Shown: piece after piece, positions 20,917 through 31,126 of the stretch
Position numbering within the stretch: position 1 is the stretch's first letter
How the letters are laid out: each line of letters opens with the position of its first letter
NCBI GenBank assembly: GCA_029339195.1
Contig: JAPTJF010000001.1
Location: 513,015-577,014, forward strand
Length of the DNA: 64,000 nucleotides
From: Micractinium sp. NFX-FRZ
Taxonomy: Eukaryota; Chlorophyta; Trebouxiophyceae; Chlorellales; Chlorellaceae
Direction of reading: 5' to 3'
Notes under the pieces: model-generated
Told to the model about the DNA's origin: nothing
What the model saw: the letters and a program-made list of their open reading frames with translations, nothing else
Database searches by the model: none
Translations under genes and position numbers: made by a program

Positions 20917-21152
20917 AGCTGCCCGCTTGCTGCTGCCTGCTGTGTGGTGCCAAGCGGCTGCGAGCAGGAGCTTGAAGCTCGGACGTCGGGATTCAGCAGC
21001 GGCAAGGGCCGCCAGAGGGCGCCACCAGGGGGCTCATCCTCCCTGGCATGTTCCGCCTTTCCACACTCCTCCGGCAATTGTAGCGCGCCGCGGCCTCTCT
21101 GCCTGCTCTCAGGGCTGTGCTACATATAAAACACAGCTCAGGAGGGTGCAGG
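20917..21152. promoter_or_regulatory. Putative bidirectional promoter of uS15 and uL13
   Basis: Only 236 bp separate the two divergent ATGs of bacterial-type ribosomal proteins, so 5' UTRs and promoters of both must share this stretch. A TATA-like ACATATAAAA at 21122-21131 lies about 22 bp before the uL13 ATG, rather close for a classical TATA box. Confidence 0.55.
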
Positions 21153-23198
21153 ATGGCGGCTCTGGCACAGGCTGCTCACATGGTGGCTCCGGCCACCACC
21201 TCCCGCAGCGTGAGTGCTCGACAACTGGCGCATTGCACTGGACATGCATCTGGCACAGCTTGTGACGCGTCCCCGCCACCCTGCCCTGCAGAGCTCCTTC
21301 GCGGGCCGGCAGCTGGCGCCCTTCCGCGCCCAGCGGGTGGAGGCCCGGCGGCAGGCGGCCCCGGTGTGCGCAGGTGCGCGAGCTGGACGGCCGGCTGGGG
21401 GAATGCGTGGTGGAGGTGGTGGAGGCGTGAGCGCCGCCGCCGTCGCCGCCCAGGCCTGCGGGCCGCCCTGCACTTGCCTGCTGCACAGGCCGGCGCGGCG
21501 CCTTTGGCGGCGCAGCGCCCCGTGCCTCACATTGCCGCCATGCAATGTTGCCTGCTGCAGCCGCCACCGCTGAGATCAAGAGCATGGGTGTGGACAAGTG
21601 GAACGACACGTACTACCCCACCGCCTCGGATGCAGCCAACGTGCACAAGCAGTGGTGCGTGGCTGCGCTGCCAGCAGTAGAATGGAGAGCAGGCAGCAGC
21701 AGCGGCAGCAGGCCGCGGCGGGCGGAAATGGATGCTCACAAGAGCAGCAGCGGCAGCAGCTTGGTGCACCGGCTGCTGGAGTGCACGTGCGGCAGCAGCA
21801 AGGCCGCAGCAGCGGCGAGTGGTCAGCACGCCGGACCTTCAGAGGCGGAGCAGCGCAACATGAAGCAGTGGCAGTAGCTTGTACCATGCTGCACGGCAGG
21901 CGCTGCCGGAAGCCAGTGCCGGCTAACAAGCAGCAGCCACCCCAGTGTTCTGCACAGCCGCATTCCTTTCGCCCCCCTGCCCAGGAGTGCCCACGCCCTG
22001 CTCAAAGTTGCACTCTCTCCCCTCCCCCTCTCCACTGCCTGCGCAGGTTTGTGATTGACGCGGAGGGCCAGACGCTGGGCCGCGTTGCCTCCCTGGCGGC
22101 CTTCTACATCCGCGGCAAGCACATGCCCAGCTACACCCCCTCCATGAACATGGGCGGCTACGGTGGGTGCCTGCTGGCCTGCCTGGGGGGAGGGTGCTTC
22201 TCGGTTGTTTGCTGTGGATGGCGCTGCTTGATAGACGGCATCGTAGCGCACTGCCCCCGCTGTGCATACCCCTGCCATCGCATGTCTTGTATCACCCATG
22301 CCCCTGTTGTGCTCTTCCTTTACCTCATCACCTCATCACCTGCGCCCCTCTTCTCACCACGCTGCAGTGGTGATTGTGAACGCCGAGAAGGTGGCGGTGA
22401 CGGGGCGCAAGGAGGACGACAAGATGTACTTCCGCCACACCATTGGCCGCCCCGGCGGCGGCAAGATGGAGGCGCTCAAGGACCTCAGACAAGTGAGCAC
22501 ACGAGAACAGCGGGCGTGATTTGAGCATAGTGGCGCGGCTTGATGTTGTGTGGTGTCCCGTGGATGCGCGGCCGGAGGCAAAGCACCCTCAGGCGGTGTG
22601 TTGGGATGCGATGTAATCCTGGCTGTTGCCCTACGACATAACAAAGTGACAATTGGGAGGCCTGGCATGTGCAGGGCTGGTGTGCCCCTACGCACTCACA
22701 GCACCCACCCTACCTACGACTCGCATCCCGCTGGCGCCCTCCTGGGCGCACTCTGTGAAGCTGCCCTCCCACCGCACCTCGCTCGCTGTGCCTCCTCACC
22801 TTCTCCCGTGCCTGTGCCACCCCCGCCCGCCGCAGCGCCTCCCTGAGCGCATCCTTGAGAAGTGCGTGAAGGGCATGCTGCCCAAGGGCCGCATCGCCTC
22901 GCCGCTGTTCAACCACCTCAAGGTGCGTGCGGTGCACAGCCACACGTGTGCTGGTGTGTGTGTGAGAGCGTCAGTGCAGGGCGGCGGTCCAGCCGGGCCA
23001 GCTCTGCGCAGACCTTTCAGGCGGGACGAGGAGGAAGTTTCGCAGGCAGCTGAGTACGTTTGCCACTTGCTCAACTAAATCGTACAATGTGTTCCTGTCG
23101 CCCCGCAGGTGTACAAGGGTGCGGCGCACCCCCATGAGGCGCAGCGCCCCGTCGACATCACCGCGCGCATCTCCAAGAAGGCCAGCGAGGCGCTCTGA
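21153..23198 (+). CDS. PRPL13: Plastid ribosomal protein uL13
   Basis: Large-subunit protein of the bacterial-type ribosome. Exons 21153-21209, 21292-21373, 21561-21654, 22047-22162, 22368-22492, 22836-22922 and 23109-23198 join to 216 residues. The first ~50 residues are rich in Ala, Ser and Arg and lack acidic residues until late, as in a plastid transit peptide. The mature part has [101 protein letters not shown] and [14 protein letters not shown], the uL13 signature series. The long N-terminal extension before the L13 core is usual for the plastid form. It shares a short divergent promoter region with uS15. Confidence 0.95.
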
Positions 23199-23526
23199 GC
23201 GTGCTGGCACGCTGCTGAGCTGGCGCATGCCATGCTGAGCTGGCGCCGAGCTGGTGCACTGGCTCTGCTCTGTGAGGCAGCGCCGCCACCACGCAAGGCC
23301 CGCATGTGCAGCCCAGTGCTACCTGGCTGGGCAGCGGGGCTGCTGCCGGCGCTGGGCCGTTTGGCTGTCCCGGCTTGAGAGCCGGCCCACATTGGAGCGC
23401 GCCGGCGGCAGCTGCACCCTGTCATCCGGCGGTGGCCCCTCTGCCCGGTGCACCGTTTCCCTTCCTTTGCTACCCTCTCTACCAGTGCACCCCCCCTCTG
23501 CTTCTCTCTCCTAGTCCCCAATAGGA

Positions 23527-23531
23527 TGTAA
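23527..23531 (+). terminator. UGUAA poly(A) signal candidate, uL13 gene
   Basis: TGTAA 329 nt downstream of the stop at 23198. Confidence 0.4.
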
Positions 23532-23707
23532 CACACACTGCCAGGCATCGGTGGCAGGCGTACAGAGGGCGGAGTTGGGCATGTCGTGCGTAAGCAAGGG
23601 CAGCCTCTGCCTCCTGCAAACACTCTGTGGCAGCGCCCGCCTTGTACAATGCTGCCAGGGCACACCCTCGGTGCCCCGCCTCTCCATCCCATCGGTTGCC
23701 ATTGCAC

Positions 23708-23712
23708 TTACA
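23708..23712 (-). terminator. UGUAA poly(A) signal candidate, GILT-like gene
   Basis: TGTAA on the - strand, 278 nt after the stop at 23990. Confidence 0.4.
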
Positions 23713-23989
23713 CCACAAACAGATCTTGGGAAAGCACGCAAAACTGGTAGGGTGCCTTTCACACAACAACAGGTGAAAACTATGCGCACAGATCAACAGT
23801 CATTAGCGGTGGAGGCACGAAGCCAGGCCCACTCACTGCTCGCTGTCACGTGCTCCCCCTGCGATTGCCCAGGGCAGCTGAAGCCTTGTCCGCTGCCCGC
23901 TGTATGCCAGCAGGCAGCCCCGCCTCCCAGGCGGCCCACATCGCTGCGCACAGGAAGGCGGCTGCTGCCAGGCGGGCAGCCCCGGCTAG

Positions 23990-26083
23990 TCAGCGGCCGT
24001 GCTGGTTTGCCATGTTGTCTGGCAGGCGGAAGCACGCCTCTGGCCGGTCCTTGGCTGCGGATGCCGCACACACGAAGCGCTCCAGCTGTTCAAAGGCGTT
24101 GCCGATTGCCACACCATTGACCACCATCTGCAGGGGGGTCGAGGGAGGCAGGTTGAGCAGATGGTCAGGGGGCATGGAGCGAAGCACATGCATAGCCGAT
24201 CGTAGGCGTTGTTGATTGCGACGCCATCTGTAGTACTGCTGCTTAAAAGGGGGCCCCACAGAGGAGCAATTGAGCAGTGCCGAAAGCGGTACCCACCCCC
24301 GCAGCCCCACACCCCGCCTTGCTCAGGGCAGCGCAGGGCAGCACGGGACAACACAGCATGACACTGCACAGCACAGCACAGCACAGCACAGCACAGCACA
24401 GCAGCCTCACCCAGGGCACAAAGTTGTGCTTGGGGCGCAGCGCCCACGTCGCCTCTGCCGCCTGCTTCTCCAGCCCCTTGCCCTCGTCGCCTGCACGGCA
24501 GGCACAGCGCAAGGCAGGGCAGGGTGGGGCAACAGGCCAGCGAGGCAGGGTGAGCAGCCTGGGAACGGTCCTCGGAGCGCTGCTCCCTGATGCATTGCCA
24601 CCTTGTGCAACTCGAGACGCAGCACAGCACGCCACCAGTGCGACAAGAAACGCACCACAGCACAGCACAGTGCAGCACAGCACAGCACAGCACAGCACAG
24701 CACAGCACAGCGCAGCACAGCACAGCAAAGCAAAGCAAGGGGCACGGCGCACCATCGGCGCAGCCGCTGATCTGTCCCGCCTCCCAGCTGCGCTCGGTGG
24801 CGCAGCCGTCTGCCTTGGACCCCAGGTCGTGCATGTTGTCGGCCAGGCACTTCACGTAGGGGAACCTGCGGGAGGAAAGAATGGTTGGCATCTCAGATCA
24901 GAGTCAAGCAAAGGCATGTTGTCGGCCGGGCACTTCACGTAGGGGAACCTGCGGGATGACGGGAGGAAAGAATGGTTGGCATCTCAGAGCCAAGCAAAGG
25001 CATGTTGTCGGCCGGGCACTTCACGTAGGGGAACCTGCGGGAGGACGGGAGGAAAGAATGTTCGCATCTCAGAGTCCAGCGATTGCAGATGAAGGCAAGG
25101 CGGGTGTACGACGGAAAACCATGCATGTGTCGGGCCAGGCACCTCTGGGCATTGTGGAACCTGTGAAGGGGTCGACCAAACGTGTTTGTCGCAGGGTTGT
25201 GGCAGCGACTGGACACGCCGCCGCCTTGGGTCCCAGGACGTATCATCAAACCGGCTGGACGGCAAGCCGACACACGCAAGCCCCGCCTGCTCACCACTCC
25301 TCCTGCTTCTTGTGGAAGTGCTGGGCGCACAGGATGTAGCGGTTGTACTTGCCCTCGTCTGCAGGGGCACACAAAATGAGTGGTGGTGGGCAGGTCGGCC
25401 GGCATGCTTCTTGGCAGCGCCTGTGTTCCATCAAGCGCTCCCCATACACCCATTCCCTGGCACCTGCCCACGTGGCACTCACTGGGGCCGTGCTGGTACG
25501 AGAAGCTGCCGTCGCTGTTGTTGCGCACATTGCCAAACGCGTGGTACTTGAGCTCCATCAGCTTTGCCACCCCGTTTTCAAACATGGGTGCTAGCACGTC
25601 CCGCACCATGTGCTGGCAGTCGGGGCACAGGCTCTCGCCAAAGAAGCCCACCTCCACCTTGCCCCCGCGGCTGCCGCCCGCGCCGCCGCCTGTGCCCGCA
25701 GCTGCGGCATTGGTGGCGGCCGCTGCGCTGGCGGCGCCCTTGGTGGCAGCGGCGGTGCCAGCATTGGTGGGGTCGTCAGACGTGATGTCGCTCCTGATCT
25801 TGGGGCCTGCGTGGCCGAGAATTAGTCAATGAAGGGCTGGGCAGGCGGCTGCGAGAAGGCGGCAGCGGCAGTCGGTGGGCAGCGCCAGCAAACCCAGGCA
25901 GGCGGCGCTGCCTGCTCCCCCGGCCTCGGGCCCGCAGGGACACGCGCCGATCAGAGCGCCAGGCTGGTACAGACCTGTGAGAACGAAAACCAGCAGGCAG
26001 CAGACGGCCAGGCCGGCGACGGCGACGACCTGCGCCTTGCGCCGGGCCGAGTGCATGTCACTCATGTGTGATCTCGATTGCAT
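23990..26083 (-). CDS. GILT-family (gamma-interferon-inducible lysosomal thiol reductase-like) protein
   Basis: Thioredoxin-fold thiol reductase relative, expected in the secretory or vacuolar lumen. Exons 25975-26083, 25483-25806, 25295-25358, 24753-24865, 24411-24490 and 23990-24127 give 275 residues. A hydrophobic segment at about 19-36 is a signal anchor or signal peptide, followed by an Ala/Gly/Thr-rich stalk. The active site is LCPDCQ (C97, C100). The GILT signature CQHGxxECxxNxxxxC appears as YQHGPNEGKYNRYILC, so its first and second cysteines are replaced by Tyr and Gly while Asn and the last Cys remain. Later blocks are PYVKCLADNM, ERSWEAGQISGCADG, HNFVPW, and VVNGVAIGNAFEQLERFVCA near the end. 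Two introns contain repeated copies of the next exon's start. Confidence 0.86.
24195..24232 (-). repeat. Decayed duplicate of the last GILT exon start
   Basis: Inside the last intron. Its translation DGVAINNAYDRL matches NGVAIGNAFEQL of exon 6, and a CTACAG acceptor-like site precedes it. Confidence 0.7.
24361..24402 (+). repeat. AGCAC pentanucleotide repeat in GILT intron 5
   Basis: About seven tandem AGCAC-type units immediately next to the donor of exon 5 (24411). Confidence 0.85.
24655..24731 (+). repeat. AGCAC pentanucleotide repeat in GILT intron 4
   Basis: About thirteen units with single-base variants, ending about 20 bp before the donor of exon 4. Confidence 0.85.
24832..25082 (+). 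repeat. Three tandem copies of an ~85-bp unit spanning the GILT exon 4 acceptor
   Basis: Each unit holds, read on the - strand, an intact CGCAG acceptor followed by the first ~40 bases of exon 4. Only the copy at 24832-24912 continues into a full exon. A fourth, more diverged copy may lie at 25121-25175. Confidence 0.85.
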
Positions 26084-26894
26084 TCAAAGCAGAGGACGGA
26101 GCGAAAGTGCGGGCCCGCGGGTGAGGGCCGGCTAGGCAGTGGCGGCGGTGATGTGGCGGTAATGACCGACCTGCGCCCGCATGTGAGCTGGTTTCCTCAC
26201 ACCAGTGTTGCTAATTCCATGGAGGCTACGATGGAAAAAGGAAGTTGACGTCCCTGGCATGCCATGGATCCAGTGGATGAGCACTGTTGACATCAATAAT
26301 TCAAGAAGGTAGCGCACGGGCGCGCGGTGCCGGGTGCCGGCCTGGCTGGTGCAGTTGGCAGCCTGCCCTCTGCAGAGCCACACACATTTGCGTGTGTGTT
26401 TACATGCCTCAGGTTCGAGGTCAGGATGAGCGGCGCGGGTGGCGGCACAGGCAGCAAGCGGTGCGGCGGCTGCCATATGGTGCGGTACTGCGGCATTGCA
26501 ACGAACCATCAGTCTGTGCAAGGTGGTGGGGAGTTGTGCAAGGCGTGGCGCAGGAGTGTGCCAGTCGGGAGAGTGGAGGGGAGATCAGCTGTTGAGATGG
26601 TTCAATGATAGGGGGTGGAGCGCACGATTTGTGTGCCCTGACTGCTGAGCTCAAGAGTGCCAATGGGCTTGGCTTCAAAACAGGTTGGCAGTACGCATGC
26701 AGCGGATCAGAATGTGCATGGGGTGTGCTTGGAATGGTGAGACTTTATCACATGCAAATTGCAAGTGATTGGTGGCCTGCCAGGCTGGCACAACAGCTGG
26801 GCACAATACGGTTGGGAGCAAGCTAGAAAGGGGGGCAGACAGCACACTCTGGTCTTGTGCTGTGTATCAATCTAAAGTGCTCCGACGCCCCAAC
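26084..26894. other. Intergenic between GILT-like gene start and the helical-protein gene end
   Basis: 811 bp between two - strand genes. It contains the MYND-like remnant at 26426-26520 and presumably the GILT promoter. Confidence 0.45.
26426..26520 (+). pseudogene. MYND zinc-finger remnant
   Basis: The frame from ATG 26426 reads GSKRCGGCHMVRYCG, the first half of a MYND finger (CxxC then VRYC). The second half (CQ..HW..H...C) is missing, and the frame ends at 26608 without further recognisable sequence. I read it as a stranded fragment. MYND proteins are numerous in green algae as far as I recall, but chance similarity over 15 residues cannot be excluded. Confidence 0.35.
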
Positions 26895-29800
26895 CTAGGC
26901 CGCCGCTGTCTCCTGCCAGTGCGCCCGCAGCGCCGCCGCCAGCTGGCACGCGGCTGGAAGCACGGCACCGCGAATGGCGCCCAGCTGGGCGGGCGGTGGG
27001 CTGTCATTTGGCAGGGCAGCAAGTGCGCTGGACAGCTGCTGAGTGCTTGCCGCCAGCTCCTGCTGCACCCTCCCCATCTCTGGGGCGACTACACCAGCGC
27101 TAACAGCCCCGCCCTCGGGAGCCGTACCTGCCAGCGCCTCCTCTGCCGCCCGCTGAACAGCTGCCAGAACGTGCAAGCAGCCACAAGACCGCCCCCCGCC
27201 TGTGCCTCTGGGCTGGCCCCCTCTGCCGGCAGCCCCGCCAGCATGTCTTCGAGCAGGCCGCTGGTCATCAGGTGGACTGCCAGGCGAGGCGTCCTCTGCG
27301 CATCCTGCAGCACGCTGCCCCAGCACAGCGCCCGCACGGGCCCTCCCTGCAGGGGAGTGGGGTGAAGCAACAAGAAGTGTGCGGTCGAGAGATGCCGGGG
27401 TGTCTGCTGTGCACAAACCGCTAGTGCAAGCCCTCAAGGCGTTTGCCCGCACAGCAGGCGCGCCACAGCTGAGAGGCAGATAGCACACAGAGCTTTACCT
27501 CTGGCACGCAGCGCAGGAGCTCCCCAAGCAGGCCCCACAGCTCTGGGTTGCGGGCAAGGCCCGGCGGTCCGTAGGATGCCATAGCCGCCAGGGAGGAAGC
27601 CGCAGCCGCGCAGTGGAGGGGGCTCTGCATCAAGGCCTCTCGGGCGCCGCCCAGCACCTTCCGGAACGCATCCCACTGGGCAGCACAGACTGCCTGCGCG
27701 GCCCTGCATGCTCAGTGCGTGGGGGGCAGTGGGGAGGCAATGGGTCGGGTCGCCGAATCGGGGGCAGCAGCGTAAGCTTACCAGCAGTGCACCGCTGAGC
27801 CAAAAAGTGTGGCCGTTCCCAGGCAGGCTGCGACCCATTGCGGCACTTTGCGATGGTCTACCAAAAAGGAACCCCCAACTCCCTCAACAGGCATATGCTG
27901 TATGTGCCAGGGCAAGAAGCTCACCCGCCATCCACCAGCCCTCCCTTGTGTGCCACCATGCAGGCGCCGAAGGAGTCATTGAGCAGCGGCAGCAGCTGCA
28001 GCAGCGGCGGCTGCTCCTCTGAGCGCAGCAGGCGGCCCAGGGCCTCAGGGTGCTGGTCAGCCCAGGCCACCAGCTGGCAGCTGGCAGCGTGCAGCTGCCG
28101 TGCAGCTTCTTCCACCTTCACAGTACTGCCCGGCTGCTGGTGCACCATCAGCCGCACTGAGGCGCTGTCCCCGAGGGACACCTGCTGCAGCACCTGGTGC
28201 ACAGCTGCGCTGTGCTCCTCCTTTTTCTGCTCCTCCTGCTGCAGCTGGTTGCGGAAGGCTGGGCCGCACAGGCGCTGGCCGCAGCCGACAGCCACGCTGT
28301 GAGCGAAGCCAAGAACTTCCCCGGCCAGCTGCGGGGGCGCTGCCTTGCGTGCCAGCTCAGCAGGCGCGTCACCCCCCGACTGCTCGTGAATCAGCTGGGC
28401 CGCCCCCGCAAGCGGCGGCAGTGCCTGCACAGCGTGGTTGGCAGCCTGGAGCCACTGCACGGCGGACGCAGCAGGCCAGCGCCGGCGGCTGTCGGCGCCC
28501 GCCAGTGCTTCATCGCTGCCTGAGGCGGCGACTGGGTAGAGCACGCTCAAGATGCTGGTCCAGGCCGTGCACAGCGTAGCAGCAGGGCGGACGCTGTACC
28601 CACGCGCCTCCTCCCCCTGCACCCCAGCCGCCAGCTTCAGTGCGCTGCCCAGCGCGGGCAGCGCGGGCAGCAGCTGGCACGCCATCTCCCGGGTGCGCTG
28701 CCGCAGCTCCTCCCTCTTTGCCGCATCTGCCTCCTCATCTTCGTCTGGCAGGCGTAGCGCAATGACTGCCGCCAGCCTGGCCAGGTTGCTGTATTGCTGT
28801 AGGCGTGCCTCGGGGAGCTCGCCAGCTGCCAGCCCCTCTGCCGATGGCGGGTGCAGCATCAGCTGTGCAAGCTTGGAGAGCAGCTGAAGCGCGCCCGCCT
28901 CCCCTGCCGGCTGCATGATACCCCGCACATCGATCGCACTGGTGGGGCCGGCGGTACCGCCGGTACCGCTGGTACTGCCCCCCTCCTCGTGCAGCTTTGC
29001 CAGCAGCGCAGGGCGCAGCGGTGAGGAGGCCAGGATGCCTCCACTGTGTCCTGCACCATGTTTGTCATAAGCACGCAATGTGCAGACACCCTAGTGAGAG
29101 GACGCAGTCGATGGAAATGTGGTTGATGGAGACGTTTCATGTCAGCGTTACAAAAGGTGCACTGAGATTGTGCCATGTTTGCCGGCCAGCGCACCTGGCT
29201 CAGGCTGAACTTTGAGCTGCCCATGGCTAGCGCCGTCACCAGCATGCCCTCCAGGCTGCCCGCCAGGTCAGCATCCGCCTCGAGGGCGTCGCCGTGGCGG
29301 GAGAAGGGGGCGATGTGGGCGATGTAGTCCAGCAGGACGTCAAATCCGCTGGGCAGCCACGGCGAAGCACTGTCGTCGCCTGCACGCAGGTACCCACGTG
29401 GCACGTCGAGGGGGAGGTGCTCAGCAGCGGGTGAGCTGGGCACACAAGGCATGTCTAGGTGCACGTGCTTGGGTGCTCAAGTAAGACTGGGCACCCCGCG
29501 GCGCAAGACGGGTGGCAGGCGCACCTGCAGAATGACGCACGCCTGGCAGGTGGAAGGACAGGCAGCCAGCTAGCAGGCCGGGCCGCCCTGCAGGTGGCCG
29601 CCTTGCCACACACAACAGATGCCCAGTCCCGGCCCCCCTAGCCTGCACCACAAAGTACCTCACTCACCCATTCGGAGGTTGGGAAGGATGTCGGATTCGA
29701 GGTGGCCCACCACCTCCCTCAGCCAGGCCAGCAGGGCCTCTGGCGGCGCCAGCCACTCAGCAAAGTCCGGTAGTGCCTCCGCCTCCTGACACAGCTGTGC

Positions 29801-30642
29801 TGCCAGCATGAGGGCCAGGATCTGCTGCTTCGTCGCGCTGGCCAGCTGGCTGGCAAAGCCAGCCGTGAGCATCGCGGTGCGGGCCGGGTCGGCGCCCGCC
29901 CCAGCCGCCGCCGCAGCCGCAGCGTGCAGCTGGATGGCGGCGGGAGCGTGGGCCGCCACCAGCCGGCCGCTGCCCAGCAGCAGCTGCACGAATCGGCACA
30001 GCTCCAAAGCATCCTCCTTGCCGACCCCCAACACGTGGGCCAGGCGCACGCAGGCGACGCTTGTGAGGCATGCGCTGAAGCACAGGAGGGCGGGGGCCCC
30101 CAGGAAGTGGCTGGCGCCGCTCTCCATGAGGGCGGCAGGCTCGGACAGCAGCGCCTGCAGGGGGGCGTCCCAGGAGGCGCAGGCGCCGCCTGCCTGGCGC
30201 AGCAGCCTGCATGGGCGGATTGAACAACGGGTGAATGGGTGAGTGATCAGCAGGGTGGAGTGATCAACAGGTGCATGGGGGCAGTGAACAACAGGAGGAG
30301 AGGTGGCGGCGGCGTCAACGGCGGGCGCTGAACCACCTTGGGCTGCCCGTCCAAGGTGAGCCTGGCTCTTCCTCATGGCTAACGTGAGCCTGCCACCCAG
30401 ATGCTGGGTCAGATGAGGAGCGTTGCAGGCAGGCCTGCGGTCCTTGGTCGTCGTCACCTGAGCAGCTGGGCTCGCTCCTCGGCGCTGGGCTGCTCCTCCT
30501 CCAGGGCTGGGTTGAGGCTGAGGTTGTGCCACTTCTTGGCGGCCGCTGTTAGGCCCGATGCATCGGTGCTGGCCGAGGGCGGGGCGGAGAAGCGATCCAG
30601 CAGGCCCTCGAGCCCATGGCGCAGCTCTGTCCAGAGCGACAT
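26895..30642 (-). CDS. Large alpha-helical protein of unknown function
   Basis: I do not recognise this family. Exons 30458-30642, 29668-30206, 29195-29379, 27925-29090, 27499-27703, 27128-27346 and 26895-27077 join in phase to 893 residues. The sequence is almost wholly amphipathic helix, rich in Ala and Leu with regular spacing, as in ARM/HEAT-type solenoids, but no repeat could be named. Blocks that may help a search are LWTELRHGLEGLLDRF, LPSGFDVLLDYIAHIAPFSR and QWDAFRKVLGGAREALMQSP. The start at 30642 has good context; an in-frame ATG at 30744 is an alternative. The last intron (27078-27127) would be only 50 nt and is the weakest join. Exon 4 uses the acceptor CTAG before 29090, since the later AG gives the wrong phase. 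Confidence 0.65.
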
Positions 30643-31126
30643 GGCGCTGATGAGAGGCAGAGGTGGGTGCTGGGGAAGAGTTGAAGGCGAGAGGAGGTCG
30701 GAACAAGGGTTTGTGCATGGGCGACCAGCATGGCGCATGAACACAGGGCGGCTCTCTTGTAGCGGCAGTGCACATCTAAGGCAAGCTTCGGTCTAGCCAG
30801 CCATTCCCCATTGGGGTGCCTCCCCGCCTCCTTTTATGGTGGGGTCGTGGTGCTGATGCTGTGGCAGTGCCTGGGCCAGCGCTGCTCGGTCGTGCTGCCG
30901 ACCCGCAGCGTGCCATCCCCGCCCGCCTCGTTACCGAACTGTGGCAGGCAGCTCTGCCCTCTGCCGCAGCCCTGTCATTATGTGCAGCTCTGAGGATGAC
31001 CTCACTCAATTACACAATGGCACAGGGCACGGTGGTTGGGCTGGCATGACAGGACACATGTGTACAGGCTCCCGCCTGTCTGCTGCCCATTCCTTGGCGG
31101 CTGACATGTTGGCCACTGGCACGTCG
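30643..31126. other. Intergenic between helical-protein gene start and DUF2237 gene end
   Basis: 484 bp, both neighbours on the - strand. No coding signal was recognised. A - strand TGTAA at 31010-31014 probably ends the DUF2237 transcript. Confidence 0.5.
31010..31014 (-). terminator. UGUAA poly(A) signal candidate, DUF2237 gene
   Basis: TGTAA on the - strand 112 nt after the stop at 31127. Confidence 0.45.

Larger units (their letters stand above)
23199..23989. other. Convergent 3' region between uL13 and GILT-like genes
   Basis: 791 bp with no recognisable coding sequence. It carries a TGTAA candidate on each strand, at 23527-23531 and 23708-23712. Confidence 0.5.

Noticed and set aside
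24277..24942. Long open frames coding repeated AQHST residues around the AGCAC repeats (also near 8999-9265 and 46065-46559)
   Set aside because: They are translations of the pentanucleotide repeat inside introns of well-supported genes on the other strand or frame; no domain or start context.
24832..25082. CRISPR-like array of ~85-bp repeats
   Set aside because: Units are directly tandem without unique spacers and contain a splice acceptor and coding sequence of the GILT gene; the genome is eukaryotic.
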